DNA of 64,000 nt from Cichorium intybus (taxonomy: Eukaryota; Streptophyta; Magnoliopsida; Asterales; Asteraceae). The DNA lies in NCBI GenBank assembly GCA_023525715.1, contig CM042012.1:61742705-61806704 (forward strand), read 5' to 3'. Position 1 is the first letter of the stretch; the number at the start of each line of letters is the position of its first letter. Below are positions 49,816 through 64,000 of the stretch, one piece after another. The notes below the pieces were generated by a model. The model did no database searches. It saw nothing but the letters and a program-made list of their open reading frames with translations, and had not been told where the DNA came from. The position numbers were made by a program, and so were the translations under genes.

Positions 49816-50714
49816 CTTTCTTTGCTCATACTGTTCTTGATTGATTGATTAATTGTACTTCAAGTATATGCAATTCTCTTTACAGGCATCGATAAATACT
49901 CATAAATTGAAACACAATACTACGCACGAGTTCTTACAGTCTAACAACCATGGACATTAACTCATGGTCAAACTCTTCTCCTAGCGATGGCTGAAAACAA
50001 AATGGACTATTATCAAACAACATTATATAATTATATTTAAAAACAATTTACATAGTAACTTAAATAACTTAAATAAAATAATACCGTTCTAAATGCATTT
50101 TCATTATTTTCTGACATTATCTTTGTACAAAGCCTCCTACAGCCTATGATATTTTACTTTCGAATTTGCTAAAATAGGACAAAAAACTATTAAATGTACA
50201 TGATACACCTTTTCATAGGTTTCAAAACTTTTTTGCAACCTTTAGGAGTTTCTCACGGGAAAAATTGTGTTATTGCGTTGGAGGGAAAAGAAAAAAGAAA
50301 TCAATATTTTTACAAATTTGCCCTTCATTTAAGAGAAAAGAGAGTTAACGTAGGGGTAGAAATATAATTTCATCACGCTCCCCACCCTTCCCCTCCTAAT
50401 CAGCACAAAAATGAGAGGATGAATTTCAACTCCAATTTCCTCTTTTTTCTTTCCCTTTCGCTTCTTAAAAAACTCAAGAACACAATTTCTCATCCATTCC
50501 TTTCCCTTTCTTCCATTTCTCTCCTAAAATAAGTTCGAGAATAGGGTGTTTCACATCGAAGGCAGATTTTCACAGGCCATGGCCTGCGAAAATCAAGTCA
50601 ATTTTGGTCATGTACCTTTTTTGCCTATTTTTTGGAAACCCACTTTGTTAGTTAGCCTAATTTTTCATTTTCTCTATATTATATTATAATATTTTTCCTT
50701 AATTTCTTCTATTG

Positions 50715-50814
<100 letters not shown>

Positions 50815-50915
50815 AAACAAAATTAATTTGCTTTTTAATTTATTTATCTTTTAATTATATTTAATAAGATCACAAAAAATTTTTGGTTCGTATTATACAA
50901 TTTGGTAGATTTTAG

Positions 50916-51592
<677 letters not shown>

Positions 51593-51660
51593 GATTTTAG
51601 CATAGTAACTATACTAAATTGTACATTTTGTCTACGGTAGCTTTTAATATACCGGAATTC

Positions 51661-52186
51661 CAAAACCTGTTTGGTCCATTATCCGAAGACTTGTGCTTGC
51701 GGGAGCTATCTACCACATTTGGCAGGAAAGAAATAACCGGATTTTTAAGAATAATAGACGATCATATCATGATGTTGTCAAGACTATTATTGATTATGTC
51801 CGTTGTAGATTGGTGAGTCTCTCTATGAAACCTTCTCCTAATGTTATTTTGGCTAAAAGAGTATGGTCCCTACCCTAACGTTGAGAGATGTATCTTCTAT
51901 TTTCCTCTGTGGTCTATTATTCTCTCACATCTCATCTTTTTCTATTATATATTTCTCTGCTTGTATGGTTTGTTTTTTTTTTTTGCAGGATGTTTGCTGT
52001 TTATGTTCCTGTTTTGTTCTCGGGTTCCAAAACCTGTTTTGGTTCCTAGTATTGCCTTGTTGACCATTGGGGCCTGTCCCAATGGGTCTTTTTGTTGTTT
52101 TTTGGTGGGGAGTCCCCAGCCTTAAATTGTATTTATTCTTTTTTATTAATAAAATTTGTCAGAGGTACCGTCCTCTTTACCCAAAA
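51661..52186 (+). mobile_element. LINE (L1-type) copy a, strongly 5'-truncated
   Basis: Only the last ~525 bp of the element: the end of the RT-associated C-terminal ORF (RRLVLAGAIYHIWQERNNRIFKNNRR) and the 3' UTR ending GTACCGTCCTCTTTACCC plus A6. Flanking direct repeats AATATACCGGAATTC (51646-51660) and AATATAACGGAATTC (52187-52201) form a 15-bp target duplication with one mismatch. Confidence 0.88.
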
Positions 52187-52201
52187 AATATAACGGAATT
52201 C

Positions 52202-52622
52202 GTTCATTTATATAATTATGACATTGATATTGCTCCATAACGGCATTCATTACGACAGAGTTACCAGATAAAAATGCATTCTAATGGTGTAATAATAACC
52301 TATTAAAATACAATTAAAATATAAATGATTTAAATACCAAATTATATATTATTGATTGTTATTTTATGACATTAACATTTAAGAAATATATCCATTTATA
52401 ATATTGCATTTTCAATTTTTTAATTTATATAACTATATTTTGAAACTTTTATCTAATTATAAGACTAATGTTGCTTTACATTTGAATAATAGTGCTCTAA
52501 ATAAATAATAATTTTCTAAGTAGGATATACTTATTAAATCTAAAAGTATAATGTTATGATAAAAAAATTGATTGAAAATACATTAAATTGTTATGTCTTT
52601 AAACCAATACAAATTTATCATA
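52202..52622. other. AT-rich spacer
   Basis: No ORF or repeat ends recognised. Confidence 0.5.
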
Positions 52623-53245
<623 letters not shown>

Positions 53246-53727
53246 AGACACAAACATATTACAAAGATTAAATAGGAGAACAGCTAATGCCATGCTATAA
53301 TTTAAGCAATAGCTATAAAAAATATTATTCACAGAATCAAGACTTTAGATTATGATAGTGGGGTCACCAACTCTCCACAAAACCAAATATTATATGAACT
53401 CAGTTTAATATGTGGGGTTGCTTTTTCCTAATCAACCCATGTGGTGGGTGAAAAAGAAAGACCATAGTGGCTTCATGTATAGCCTAGCTCCCATAATGGC
53501 TTCAATTTCACTTTCATTCCATGCTACTAATATTGTCTGTATTCATGCATACTAAATGGGATTACTTAATTTGTCTTTTCTCATTTCATTTATCCGTAAC
53601 ATAAAATGTCCTGGATAAATCAAGAAAATTTGATACTGTTGTAATAATATACTGAGTACTAAAAAACAAATTTACTTATAATTAAATAGTTTTAAATCGA
53701 CTTTATTCATATTATATATATTCAGAT

Positions 53728-53733
<6 letters not shown>
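53246..53733. other. intergenic DNA without recognisable features
   Basis: No ORF, terminal repeat or tandem array seen. Confidence 0.5.
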
Positions 53734-54270
<537 letters not shown>

Positions 54271-54318
54271 AATTGTATAACTTTATTAGATTATCGTTCA
54301 AACCATATTTTATATTTA

Positions 54319-54447
54319 GGGAGTGATCCGTACACAATATTTTTAACTATATGCAACAATTTATGTATTAGAGTAGCTATACACTATGCATAAAATACTT
54401 TAAATTGTTGTATATGTTTAAAAGTTGATATGTACGGATCACTCCCC
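54319..54447. mobile_element. ~129-bp MITE, possibly Mutator-like
   Basis: Inverted ends GGGAGTGATCCGTACA, with similarity continuing to GCAACAATTT/ACAACAATTT, so nearly the whole element folds back. Flanks TTTATATTTA (54309-54318) and TTTGTATTTA (54448-54457) are a candidate 9-10-bp duplication with one mismatch. Confidence 0.75.
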
Positions 54448-54457
54448 TTTGTATTTA

Positions 54458-55365
54458 CGTTGAAAACTAAAGCGTACAATACAAAATGGCCCCTATGGTA
54501 TATAGATTTTGTAGTGTTTGTCCTAGTTTTGAAATTTTGATTTCAATGCTTGTTATGGTTTAAAAAAATTAATCGGATTTGGCGTTTAAACCAGTTAGAC
54601 CAAACAGTGTACACTCACCGCACACATGTTGTTGGAAAATTGGTTTTAACCAATTTAGAAAATGGGTTTCCCTATTTTTAACACAAAATTCAAACCGTAA
54701 AACATTATTAACATTGTTAAATGGTTATATCTTTGTGTTCTCATCCGTGATACATTCATTTTGGTACACCACTTTTTCAAAATAAATTTAAAATGAATGA
54801 GAAATTAATCCTTAAAGAGAAGGTGTTGGAAGATGTTAATAAAAGATGTTAATGAGTTTTAGTTCATCCCACATAGGTGGGAGAATGAAAACAAATTGGG
54901 TTTATAAGTAAAATGGCTTTTAATCCATGTAAGACTTGAAACACAAAGGCTCTCTCTATGATAATAATAATAGAGAAAAGGAAAAAATAGCCTAATTATG
55001 TAACTTTTTTTCCAAGAAATAGCCAAAATGAAGAAATAATTAATTTAGCTATCAAAATCGTAGTTGGCAAAAGTAGTCTGCGATTTGGCCCCTAAAGATT
55101 GACGTTGGTAAAAGCCAATTACGATACCTGTCATTTTTGGCTAACAGACTGCAATTTCGTCATGGGACAAGCCTATATGCATGGCTTAAAAAACTACGAA
55201 GCTCATTTTCACATTTAGCGGACTACGATTTCTCTTTAATGGCCGATGAAAGATTTTCTTTGTGGAAAATTGTAGGTTATCGATAATTTCTTTTTTTGTA
55301 TTTTCTCTAAGTTATATTTTATCAACTTATAATCGATTTTAGTTGAGAAGTTATGTTTTTAAATA
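54458..55365. other. intergenic DNA
   Basis: No supported gene. A weak repeated theme (ACTACGAT/GACTGCAATT near 55075-55240) is present but not an identifiable element. Confidence 0.45.
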
Positions 55366-56675
55366 GGGGTAATGCTATAAAAGCCCTCACATTTGTCACA
55401 AATGTTCATATTTCCCGTTTATATAATTTTTGTTCATTAAAGACTAGGGTTTGGGTTAATTTGTGTATTTATATCATTTAGCAGGTAAACACCTTACTAG
55501 CCAGTTACCCTTATACCCTCTTTTGGATACTTTCAAGGGTGTCTGGGTATGAATGGATGCATGCTACATGATATGTAAATACACTTTATCCAATGGTACA
55601 CCCGGTATGTTATGGTTAATCTGATTTGTTCTTCTTGACATTTGTGTTGTGGACCTCAAGGGAATTTCTGTATATGTCCTGCTACATGTTATCTGAATGC
55701 ACCATATGTATTACCAATGGATTCATTACATTCCAACCCTCAACTAATGCAACCATTGCAATAATTAACTGATGCAACCATTGCAATCATTACATACATT
55801 ACCATTTTGCAAAAAACATTCATTACCATTTGCATTACTTAGCATTATGTAACAATTGCATTCCAACCCTAAACTTATGCAACCATTACATTCAATATCA
55901 TTATGCAAAAAGAACATTTATTACCACTCAAAGGAAATCTGATCACAATTACATTACGAATCCTAATAACTCATTATACATGCAAATCCTAATAACATAA
56001 CCACTACTAAATTACATTGCAATAACACAAGCACTACTAAATTACTACAATTACATTGTAATCACTAGTAAACAACCGTGAACAATATAACAACCAAAAA
56101 CCCTACAATCATTTGCATCAATGCCACTATTTGTATCTACTTTGTGTGAGGTACCCTTACATTCTTTCTAATATTCGTTATTGACTTATTTGAAAAACTG
56201 ACAATTGGCTTTAGGATCCTACATAATACTACAGTTTAGGGCATACCCAATTAGATGAAGAGAGTTATGGTTCTCAAATAAATCAATTTTGTTCTTACCT
56301 GATAATTTGGGCATCCCCATAATTTTCTTCTTGGGTTGTCCAATGTGCGTGAAACGTATATATGGCAAACATCACCACATCCTCATGTAATGACAACCAT
56401 CTTCTTGCATTGCGATACCCTATTGACGCTTGATTGCTAAGGATGTTGGCATTATAGCGAGGAAGAAATAGCGGGGTCGAAATTAGGTCTAAGGAAGTTG
56501 TCGGTTGCCAATTAGTACGATGGTATGAGGGTAACTGACTAGCAGGGTGTTTACCTGATAAATGTCATAAATGCACAAATTAACCCAAACCCTAGACTTT
56601 AATGAACAAAAATTACATTAAAGGGTAAATTTGCACATTTGTGACAAATGTAAGGGGCTTTTATGCCATTATCCC
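55366..56675. mobile_element. long-TIR non-autonomous DNA transposon, 1.31 kb (MULE-like)
   Basis: The left ~150 bp (GGGGTAATGCTATAAAAGCC...AGACTAGGGTTTGGGTTAAT...CAGGTAAACACC...GCCAGTTACCC) recurs as the reverse complement at the right end. Arms are roughly 85% identical by eye. Long TIRs and the G-rich end fit Mutator-like elements. Flanks TTTTTAAATA and TTTTTATATG are only an imperfect duplication. The interior (55700-56070) has many CAACCATTGCA / CATTACCATTTGCA short repeats and no transposase. Confidence 0.75.
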
Positions 56676-56944
56676 TTTTTATATGCAACTTTTTAATGCT
56701 TTAATGTTTGTTCTCTATGCTTTAAAAGCTTGTAAAAACGCTAAATCTTGAGAGGAAATTGCACACTAGACAGTGAACATAATCATGTAGCTGTATAGTT
56801 ATGGCAAGAACGAGTTTTCAAACTATTGGAGAACGGGTATGATTCAGTTCAAAAAACTTATTTGTCAATTAAAAGAAATATAAAAGTAAAAAAGGGAAAT
56901 TTTGTAATAAAACTGAATAAGAATAATAATAAAAAGTAGGTCTA
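56676..56944. other. short intergenic spacer
   Basis: Nothing recognised. Confidence 0.5.
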
Positions 56945-58718
56945 GATTTTTTTGGGTAAAGAGGACGGTACCTTTGGCAAATTTTATTAATAAAAAGAAT
57001 AAATACAATTTAAGGCTGGGGACTCCCTACCAAATAAACAAAAAAAAAGACCCATTGGGACAGGCCCCAATGGTCAACAAGGCAATACTAGGAACCAAAA
57101 CAGGTTTTGGAACCAGAGAACATAACAGGAACATAAAAAGCAAACATCCTACAAAAAAAAAACCATACAAGCAGAGAAATATATAATAGAAAAGATGAGA
57201 TAGGAGAGAATAATAGACCACGGTGGAAAATAGGAGATACATCTCTCAACGTTAGGGTAGGGACCATACTCTTTTAGCCAAAATAACATTAGGAGAAGGT
57301 TTCATAGAGAGACTCACCATTCTACAACGGACATCATCAATAATAGTCTTGACAACATCATGATACGATCGTCTCTTATTCTTAAAAATCCGGTTATTTC
57401 TTTCCTGCCAAATGTGGTAGATAGCTCCCGCAAGCACAAGTCTTCGGATAATGGACCAAACGGTCTTACCATTAGTGATGGGCTTGAGGAGATGGATGAT
57501 ATCCGACCAGCAATTTGTAGGGAAGGAGAGGTTCATAACATGCTGAAGATCATGCCAAACCATAGAAGGGAAAGAACACTCAAAGAAAATATGTGGAAGG
57601 GAATCGGAACAATCACCGCAGAAGGCACAGATAAGGTTGGCGTTAGTCTCCCAGCTTCTGATTTTATCATGGCTCTTGAGTCGATCTTTGAGAGCAACCC
57701 AGAGAATGAAGGCATGTCTAGGGATATTCTGGGAGTACCAAACAAGATGATACCAGTCGACAGGCTGGTCCGAGGGGCGTATAGAGTGCCAGACAGAACG
57801 GACCGAAAAAGGAGAGACCTTACCGTCGCAAGATCTCCAGAGGAGTTTATCAGGAACGAACGTGGAAAGAGAAGGGTGTTATGAGAAAGCAGAACGGGAT
57901 GGGAGTCCTGCCAGCAATAGGGGCGCACCCAACACCCGTTGAGGACAAGGTCAGCAACCTTAGAATCAGCAGTGAAGCCCGCAGTATGGATGTTACGGGC
58001 GGATAAGAACTGAGAGAGGGGACCAGCAGGATGCCAGTTATCGAACCAAGCAGACGTAGAGCAGCCATCACCAACCTTGGAGACAATAAAGCCCCTAATC
58101 TTACCCCGCATGTCGAGGATATTGCGTCACGCATAGCCCGTACCGCGCTTCTTGGGGGCATCCCAAAAGTTACGCCCACAGAGGCGGTACGAGTGGATCC
58201 ACCTGACCCAGAGAGAATCCTTATTAGAAAGGAGTCTCCAGGTATGGGAAGCCATAAGGGCAATATTTCAAACAGCAAGGTTACGAATACCCAGACCACC
58301 GTGGGTCTTAGGGAGACATACAGTCTTCCATGAGACTTTGGCTTTACCACGCTTCATCTCACCGTTGCACCAGAGGAAACCCCTAGTGAGTTTCTCAATC
58401 TCGTTAGAGATAGATTTAGGAAGAATAAAAACGGAAGCCTAATAAATTTGCATGGAAGAAAGGACAGAGAGGATTAGTTGGTGACGACCGGCAAAAGAGA
58501 GAGACTTGTTCTTCCAGTCGTTAATCCTGCATTTGACTTTATCAACTAGGCGTTTACAGTCCTTGTGGACAAGACGAGTGGTGATGAGAGGGACACCAAG
58601 GTATCGGACAGGGAGAGATCCCTCCGGAAACCTAACAATACGATCAATGGAAGCTCTGGTTCTTTCACCAACATTGCAGTAGAAGGCTTCACTCTTCGCT
58701 TCGTTAGGGTTGATCCAT
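56945..58718 (-). mobile_element. LINE (L1-type) copy b, 5'-truncated, 1.8 kb
   Basis: On the minus strand it starts inside the RT domain (about 58718) and ends with the 3' UTR GTACCGTCCTCTTTACCC and a short A tail (56945-56951). It is the longest of three copies of one family in the window. Target duplication not found. Confidence 0.85.
57252..58718 (-). pseudogene. LINE ORF2 C-terminal part (copy b)
   Basis: Frames in order: RT thumb/C-terminal region (VRYLGVPLITTRLVHKDCKRLVDKVKCRINDWKNKSLSFAGRHQLI), then the post-RT segment (KVSWKTVCLPKTHGGLGIRNLAVWN; CSTSAWFDNWHPAGPLS), then the zf-RVT zinc-binding domain (HAFILWVALKDRLKSHDKI, CAFCGDCSDSLPHIFFECSFPSMVWHDL), ending WSLP. Stops occur near 58440 and 58130 and a frameshift near 57870. 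Endonuclease and RT catalytic parts are absent through 5' truncation. Confidence 0.8.
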
Positions 58719-60535
58719 CAAAACACCAATAAGAAGTTTTACTTGGTTTCGATTAGGGTTTTTATTTATTTTGGTCTTTATTTACATATTAGGTCCCTAT
58801 GGTTGAAAGTTTTTTACTAACTTGGTTCGATGGTAAAAATATAATTTCTTTTTACTAACTTGGTTCGATGGTAAAAATATGAGTTCTTAAGAACTTAACA
58901 GAGGAGGGCTGACGGTAAGTAGAAAAATGACCAAGAATGTAGTTTTTCAAATCGTGATGTCATGAAGGGCTAACAATTGCCGGAAAAATGACCAACAATG
59001 TAGCTTTTCAAACCACGAGAAGAAACCACATCAATTTTTCACAACTAAGGCTACATGGTATAATGCATCCATGCTGCCGGTTTGCCTACATGGAGGCTCG
59101 ATGCTGCCGACACCACCGTCCCGAGATGTCGGCATTGAATCCCAACGACAACAACATGTCGGCCTCCATCTCTCTTCTCTTCTCCATTTTCTTTGCCAGC
59201 AACCACCCCCAAACTCTAACATCTCTTCTCTCTCACTCCTCTCTCACTTCTCTTTGTTGAGGCGGTGAAATTGCCGGCGGCAATGACACCGATCAGCCTA
59301 AGACCAAAATTATAGAAAAATACATGCTACCGGGATCAAAATCATACTTTACTTAAAAGAAAATTATAATTTGCAAGTAAATGTGTTTCAAAATACATGC
59401 TACACGGATTAAAATCGTACTATACTCGAAAGAAAAGTTTAATATAAATTATAATTTGTAAGTAATTGTGTTTCAAAAAAGAGGCACCAAAACTCAAAAA
59501 AAAAAGGTCTATTCCTACTCCATTATATTAGAATTTTATAGAGAATCCATAGACTATCTTTTTCACATAGGCATATAAATTGCACTTAACTCCTCCCAAT
59601 TTGCCAGGGTAAACAAAAGTGTATACAGCGCATGGTAATGAACTTTTTGCCCCCTCCTAGTTCTTTATACTCTAATAATCAATACACAACAACTAATTAT
59701 GTTATCATATGACCTTCCATTTTGTTTTATCGATAGCATACGTATAACCAGAGACTTAAATGTTGTATTTCAATAATAACTCACAATAAGCTTAGAGTTT
59801 ATTGGATTTGCAAGTTGCAACAACCATACTTTCGTTGATGTATCACATATACTTTATCATATAAAGATAAATAAGAGAAAATGACTTGTCATGAATTTGT
59901 GTTCGTCATTAATATAAAACAACATGTTGCAACTTTAGTAAGGGAAAGTTGTGGTCGCGGCAGAATAAAACCATATATGGTTTTTAAAAATGGTTACACT
60001 CAAGGGTGAAAGGATTTGTGCAATGAAATGTGCCACGTCCAAGATGTTTTTGGTATGCCAAACTAATGCTATGCCCTTTTGATAGATAGCTATCGTTAAT
60101 ATTTTTGCTTTTTGGTGGGACAGATTTTTGTTACAACAATTGTTTTTTATGTATATTAAAAAACAAATAGAGTTATGATAGAGATCGGAATAATGTTTTT
60201 CCTGTTTATAGGCCTAGAGTAGTATGGTCCTATTATATTTATTTTGTAAAGAAGGTTTTCATCCTTTGGTAGATTAATTCTATAATCCAAGTTCTTTACA
60301 AGATATACTCACACATGACAAAACACTCTTTTATGGGTGGCTAGCCTACAAACAAACTCCGGTATAAGTTTCTTACTACATGATAAAATTCAAGCTGTTT
60401 TGCTAACTTAGATATCATTTTTGAGAGTTTAATGTTCTATTGTATTCATTACATCAAGTATATACTTCACTAAAATTATTGGAAAACTGTTAAATATTTA
60501 ACATATCATTCAACGATGACATACCAAAGAAATCT
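58719..60535. other. intergenic DNA with short tandem duplications
   Basis: A ~48-bp direct repeat around TTTTTACTAACTTGGTTCGA (58810-58895) and a ~85-bp direct repeat around ATACATGCTAC...AAAATC (59318-59490). A 90-codon frame at 58988-59260 has no recognisable content. No gene supported. Confidence 0.5.
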
Positions 60536-60538
60536 TGG

Positions 60539-60668
60539 CCCGTAGGTGATTGACCCGGACCACCCTGCTGCCAGGTATGCGTGGGCCCCGAGGTTGCTTC
60601 ATCAGGGTCATCCAAAAGATGGGTCGGGTGGGGTCCTCGGTTATCAAAAAAAAAAAAAAAAAAAAAAA
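60539..60668 (+). mobile_element. SINE copy 2, 5'-truncated, with A23 tail
   Basis: Matches the 3' half of the SINE at 24257-24529 in reverse orientation (CCCGTAGGTGATTGACCCGG, GGGCCCCGAGGTTGCTTC, GGGTCGGGTGGGGTCCTCGG) and ends in about 23 A. The tRNA-like head with A and B boxes is missing. The uninterrupted tail suggests recent insertion. No clear target duplication. Confidence 0.8.
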
Positions 60669-62160
60669 CATCATCAATGTTGTATAATGGATGAGACATA
60701 TAAAGTAATTGCTCACACCATATCAACGAAGATGAAAATATTTATCTTTTTCTTCAATAAATACGATAATACATATTTTTCAGTATATCAAAGGCAATTC
60801 CACCATTTTCTTTTAGGTATGAGTTTGTTCATAACGGTGTTTTTATTCACAATGTTATTGAGGACAGTTTAAGTTTTTGATATATAACAACTCATCTCAC
60901 AAGGAATCATGGATAAATTAAATAGTGATAACGAGTTTAAGTGGAGTAATTTATATGGGCTCAAACACATAGATATATAACAAGAAGTTGATCACCTAAT
61001 AGGAGATTTGTGAATTTATATGAGCTATTCATAACTTTCACTATTGTTCCAAGTTGATGAAAAGGTTGTTGAGTTAACTTATAATTTTACATTTGCATTG
61101 TACCCGGTTAGTCATTTAGAAATACAAATGTTAAATCACGTATCTTTGTTTATATTGGAATAAATGGAGCTGATTTCAATTGTAACAAAAACAAAACGTG
61201 ACATTATATAATTAGGCATAAGGACATGTGTTGACTTATGTGAAAATGAAAGGGCGTAAAGTGTAAAAGAAGACACCAGTTTGGTTGAGTCACGACTTTC
61301 TAAAATTTAAGTGGGAAATAGACAGAAGTGTGGTAAGGAGGTAGGCCGCACACTGACTTTTGTGAACCTCTCCAAAAAAGAAAGGGCTTTCAATCGTTGT
61401 CATAGTAACAATGGGGGACCAAAAGGAAATTAAAAGAATCTAAGTCACATCGTATTCTAATATCATTTAATCTTTATATTTGTATATGAACCAACACATT
61501 TAATAATGTAAAACGAAGTTTCACAAAAGTAATATTGTAAAATTTTAATCAACTAAATAATATTGTAGCCTATTTAAAATTATGTAAGAACTTAAGTAAG
61601 TACAAACTCTAGTTGTGCTGTTTCACTATATTTTTTGGTTTTTAAGGTTAGATGGTATGATCATCCTATAGCTCTAATTTTTCTTTGGCACCTAACACCT
61701 TAGTGCCAAACTAGTCATATTCTTACACTTTCACTTGCACTTAGAAAATAGTCACCCAAACCTCTCATTCGATATATATGCTTAATATTATTATACTGTA
61801 CAAGAGATTAGAGCTTTTTGAAGAAATTGTGACTGTTATTCTTGTTTTCCAAAGTAATTCAAACGAATATGTATTGATAACTTACCATTAAAGGCGATTA
61901 TACATATTTCAACTAGCCTAGTAATAGATAAAATGGGATCACAATCTAAATCAATATAGTATATTTATGATCTAAATCAATATAGTATTTGTCAGCTATT
62001 TTATGCACATATTCATATAGACTAGTTGAAACAAAACTGCGAGACACTTTATAAAAAGTTGTGATATCAATTTACGAGTATTTGACACATATATGGGAAC
62101 ACTGTTATATATGTTTTGTCACTTAGACAATGTTTGACGTGCCACAACTAACTTATATTG
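60669..62160. other. intergenic DNA without recognisable features
   Basis: AT-rich, no supported ORF. AATCAATATAGTAT is duplicated near 61950-61990. Confidence 0.5.
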
Positions 62161-63655
62161 GGCTTCAGTTTTTATTCTCCCTAAATCTATTTCTAACGAG
62201 ATTGAGAAACTCATTAGAGGTTTCCTCTGGTGCAATGGTGAGATGAAGCGTGGTAAAGCCAAAGTCTCATGGAAGACTGTGTGTCTCCCTAAGACCCATG
62301 GTGGTCTGGGTATTCGTAACCTTGCTGTTTGGAATATTGCCCTTATGGCTTCCCATGCCTAGAGACTCCTTTCTAATAAGGATTCTCTCTGGGTCAGGTG
62401 GATCCACTCGTACCGCCTCTGTGGGCGTAACTTCTGGGATGCCCCCAAGAAGCGCGGTACGGGCTATGCCTGGCGCAATATCCTCGACATGCGGGGTAAG
62501 ATCAGGGACTTTATTGTCTCCAAGGTTGGTGATGGCTGCTCTACGTCTGCTTGGTTCGATAACTGGCATCCTGCTGGTCCCCTCTCTCAGTTCTTATCTG
62601 CCCGTAACATCCATAATGCGGGCTTCACTCCTGATTCTAAGGTTGCTGACATTGTCCTCAACGGGTGTTGGGTCCGCCCCCATTGCTGGCAGGACTCCCA
62701 CCCCGTTCTCCTTTCTCATAACCCCCCTTCTCTTTCTACGGCCGTTCCTGATAAACTCCTCTGGAGATCTTGCGACGGTAAGGTCTATCCTTTTTCAGCC
62801 CGTTCTGTCTGGCACTCTATCCGCCCTTCGGAGCAACCTGTCGACTGGTATCATATTGTTTGGTTCTCCCAGAATATCCCTAGACATGCCTTCATTCTCT
62901 GGGTTGCTCTCAAAGATCAACTCAAGACCCATGATAAAATCAAAAGCTGGGAGTTGTCAGGTTCTCCCAACCTCATCTGTGCCTTTTGCAGCGATTGTTC
63001 CGATTCCCTTCCTCATCTTTTCTTTGAATGTTCTTTCCCTTCTATGGTTTGGCATGATCTTCAGCATGTTATGAACCTCTCCTTCCCCACAGATTGCTGG
63101 TCGGATATCATCAATCTTCTCAAGCCCATCTCTAAGGGTAAGAATGTATGGTCCGTTATCCGAAGACTTGTGCTTGCTGGAGCTATCTACCACATTTGGC
63201 AGGAAAGAAATAACCGGATTTTTAAAAATAAGAGAAGAACGTATCACGCTGTTGTCAAGTCTATTATTGATGATGTCCGTTGTAGACTGATGACTCTGTC
63301 TATGAAACCTTCCCTTAATGTTATTTTGGCTAAAAGGATCTGGTCCCTCCCCTAACGTTGAGAGTTATACTTCCTTTTTTCCACAGTGGTCCATTTTTCT
63401 CTCCTATCCCATCATTTCCTCTATATATTTCTCTACTTGTATTGTTTTTTTTTTTTTTTTTGTAGGATGTTTGCTTTTTATGTTTCTGTTATGTTTTATG
63501 GTTCCAATTTCTGTTTTGGTTCCTAGTATAGCCTTGTTGTCCATTGGGGCTTGTCCCAATGGGTTTTTGTTGTTTCTTAGGTGGGGAGTCCCCAGCCTTC
63601 AATTGTATTTATTATTTTTATTAATAAAATTTGCCTGAGGTACCGTCCTCTTTAC
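62161..63655 (+). mobile_element. LINE (L1-type) copy c, 5'-truncated, 1.5 kb
   Basis: Aligns with copy b from GGCTTC.GTTTTTATTCT onward, the shared sequence beginning at about 62161, and ends GTACCGTCCTCTTTACC plus A6. Same family as copies a and b; all three share the 3' end but are cut at different 5' points, as expected of incomplete reverse transcription. Confidence 0.87.
62168..63355 (+). pseudogene. LINE ORF2 C-terminal part with zf-RVT domain (copy c)
   Basis: One frame runs from 62168 to the stop at 63353-63355 with a single internal stop (TAG, 62360-62362). From 62489 it is open for 288 codons: KVGDGCSTSAWFDNWHPAGP, VYPFSARSVWHSIRP, HAFILWVALKDQLKTHDKI, and the zinc-binding CAFCSDCSDSLPHLFFECSFPSMVW, then IYHIWQERNNRIF. 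This segment lies C-terminal to the RT in plant L1 LINEs and probably binds nucleic acid. No start context, so no protein is expected from this copy. Confidence 0.8.
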
Positions 63656-64000
63656 CAAAAAATAAACCAATTTACTTTTCGAGTTTTTTAGGTTGTCATA
63701 TTTGAGAAGCTAAAAAATATCTTACAAACTAGCTTTTTACTAAACTACTCAGACTAATATTTCAATTAGCTTATGCAGTTCTTTAGAAGTCTTTCGATTA
63801 TACCTTTAATTAATTATAAAAAGTCATTTTTCTACGTATATTTTTTGTCATTTTGATTTCTCGGTTAGCTTTTATCAAAAATCATCTTTTATCAACTATC
63901 ATATAGTTTTTCAGCTAGCAACTATGTTTTCAACTAGTCTACCAAATATAATCTTAATATAAAAGAAATCCGACAAAACTTATTTACTCAAATACAAACA
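63656..64000. other. intergenic DNA to window end
   Basis: AT-rich; nothing recognised. Confidence 0.5.

Noticed and set aside
57360..58442. Plus-strand ORFs of 96-174 codons
   Set aside because: They are antisense shadows of the LINE ORF2 region on the minus strand.
58988..59260. 90-codon ORF ending in a Ser/Leu-rich stretch
   Set aside because: No recognisable domain, no promoter context, composition like a CT-rich untranslated stretch.
62250..63074. 274-aa ORF starting MVKPKSHGRLC
   Set aside because: Overlaps the real LINE frame in another phase; the conserved zf-RVT sequence lies in the frame ending at 63355.

Overview
This is a gene-poor stretch of a flowering-plant nuclear genome. 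It contains one intact host gene; almost everything else is transposable-element sequence, much of it nested. The lineages present (Athila and chromovirus Ty3/gypsy, Ty1/copia, L1-type LINEs, a tRNA-derived SINE, hAT- and Mutator-like MITEs) and the HD-Zip I gene with GT-AG introns point to a eudicot. The extra-ORF retroelement at 5.6-11 kb resembles elements I associate with Asteraceae (lettuce/Tanacetum type). That taxonomic guess is inference.

Layout. 1-5603: 3' part of a copia-type element with a gag ORF but no recognisable pol, ending in a 3' LTR. 5604-11100: remnant of a second LTR element carrying a large, intron-containing, broken additional ORF. 11101-18336: gypsy LTR fragments with several tandem repeats, interrupted by a complete non-coding LTR element (13163-17461) with 5-bp target duplications. 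19475-21532: a three-exon HD-Zip class I transcription factor gene. 22524-30853: AT-rich repeats, an inverted gypsy LTR piece, a SINE with a 10-bp duplication, degenerate coding remnants, long (AT)n tracts and a 149-bp palindrome.

30854-43841 is a young Athila element: gag-pro-pol, an ATHILA ORF-1 (env-position) gene that looks spliced, and LTRs differing at only about five noticed sites. Its 5' LTR is truncated and its polyprotein is broken. It sits within the chromodomain region of a minus-strand chromovirus (43842-48569+).

50916-63660 is a MITE/LINE zone: an hAT-like MITE with a perfect 8-bp duplication, three 5'-truncated copies of one LINE family, two fold-back MITEs, a 1.3-kb long-TIR element and a second SINE copy. 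The HD-Zip protein is the only product I would expect to act for the host. The least explained signal is a GC-rich micro-hairpin (GGCGC-triloop-GCGCC) repeated about 16 times in the Athila LTRs and 3' region, with conserved stems and varying loops.
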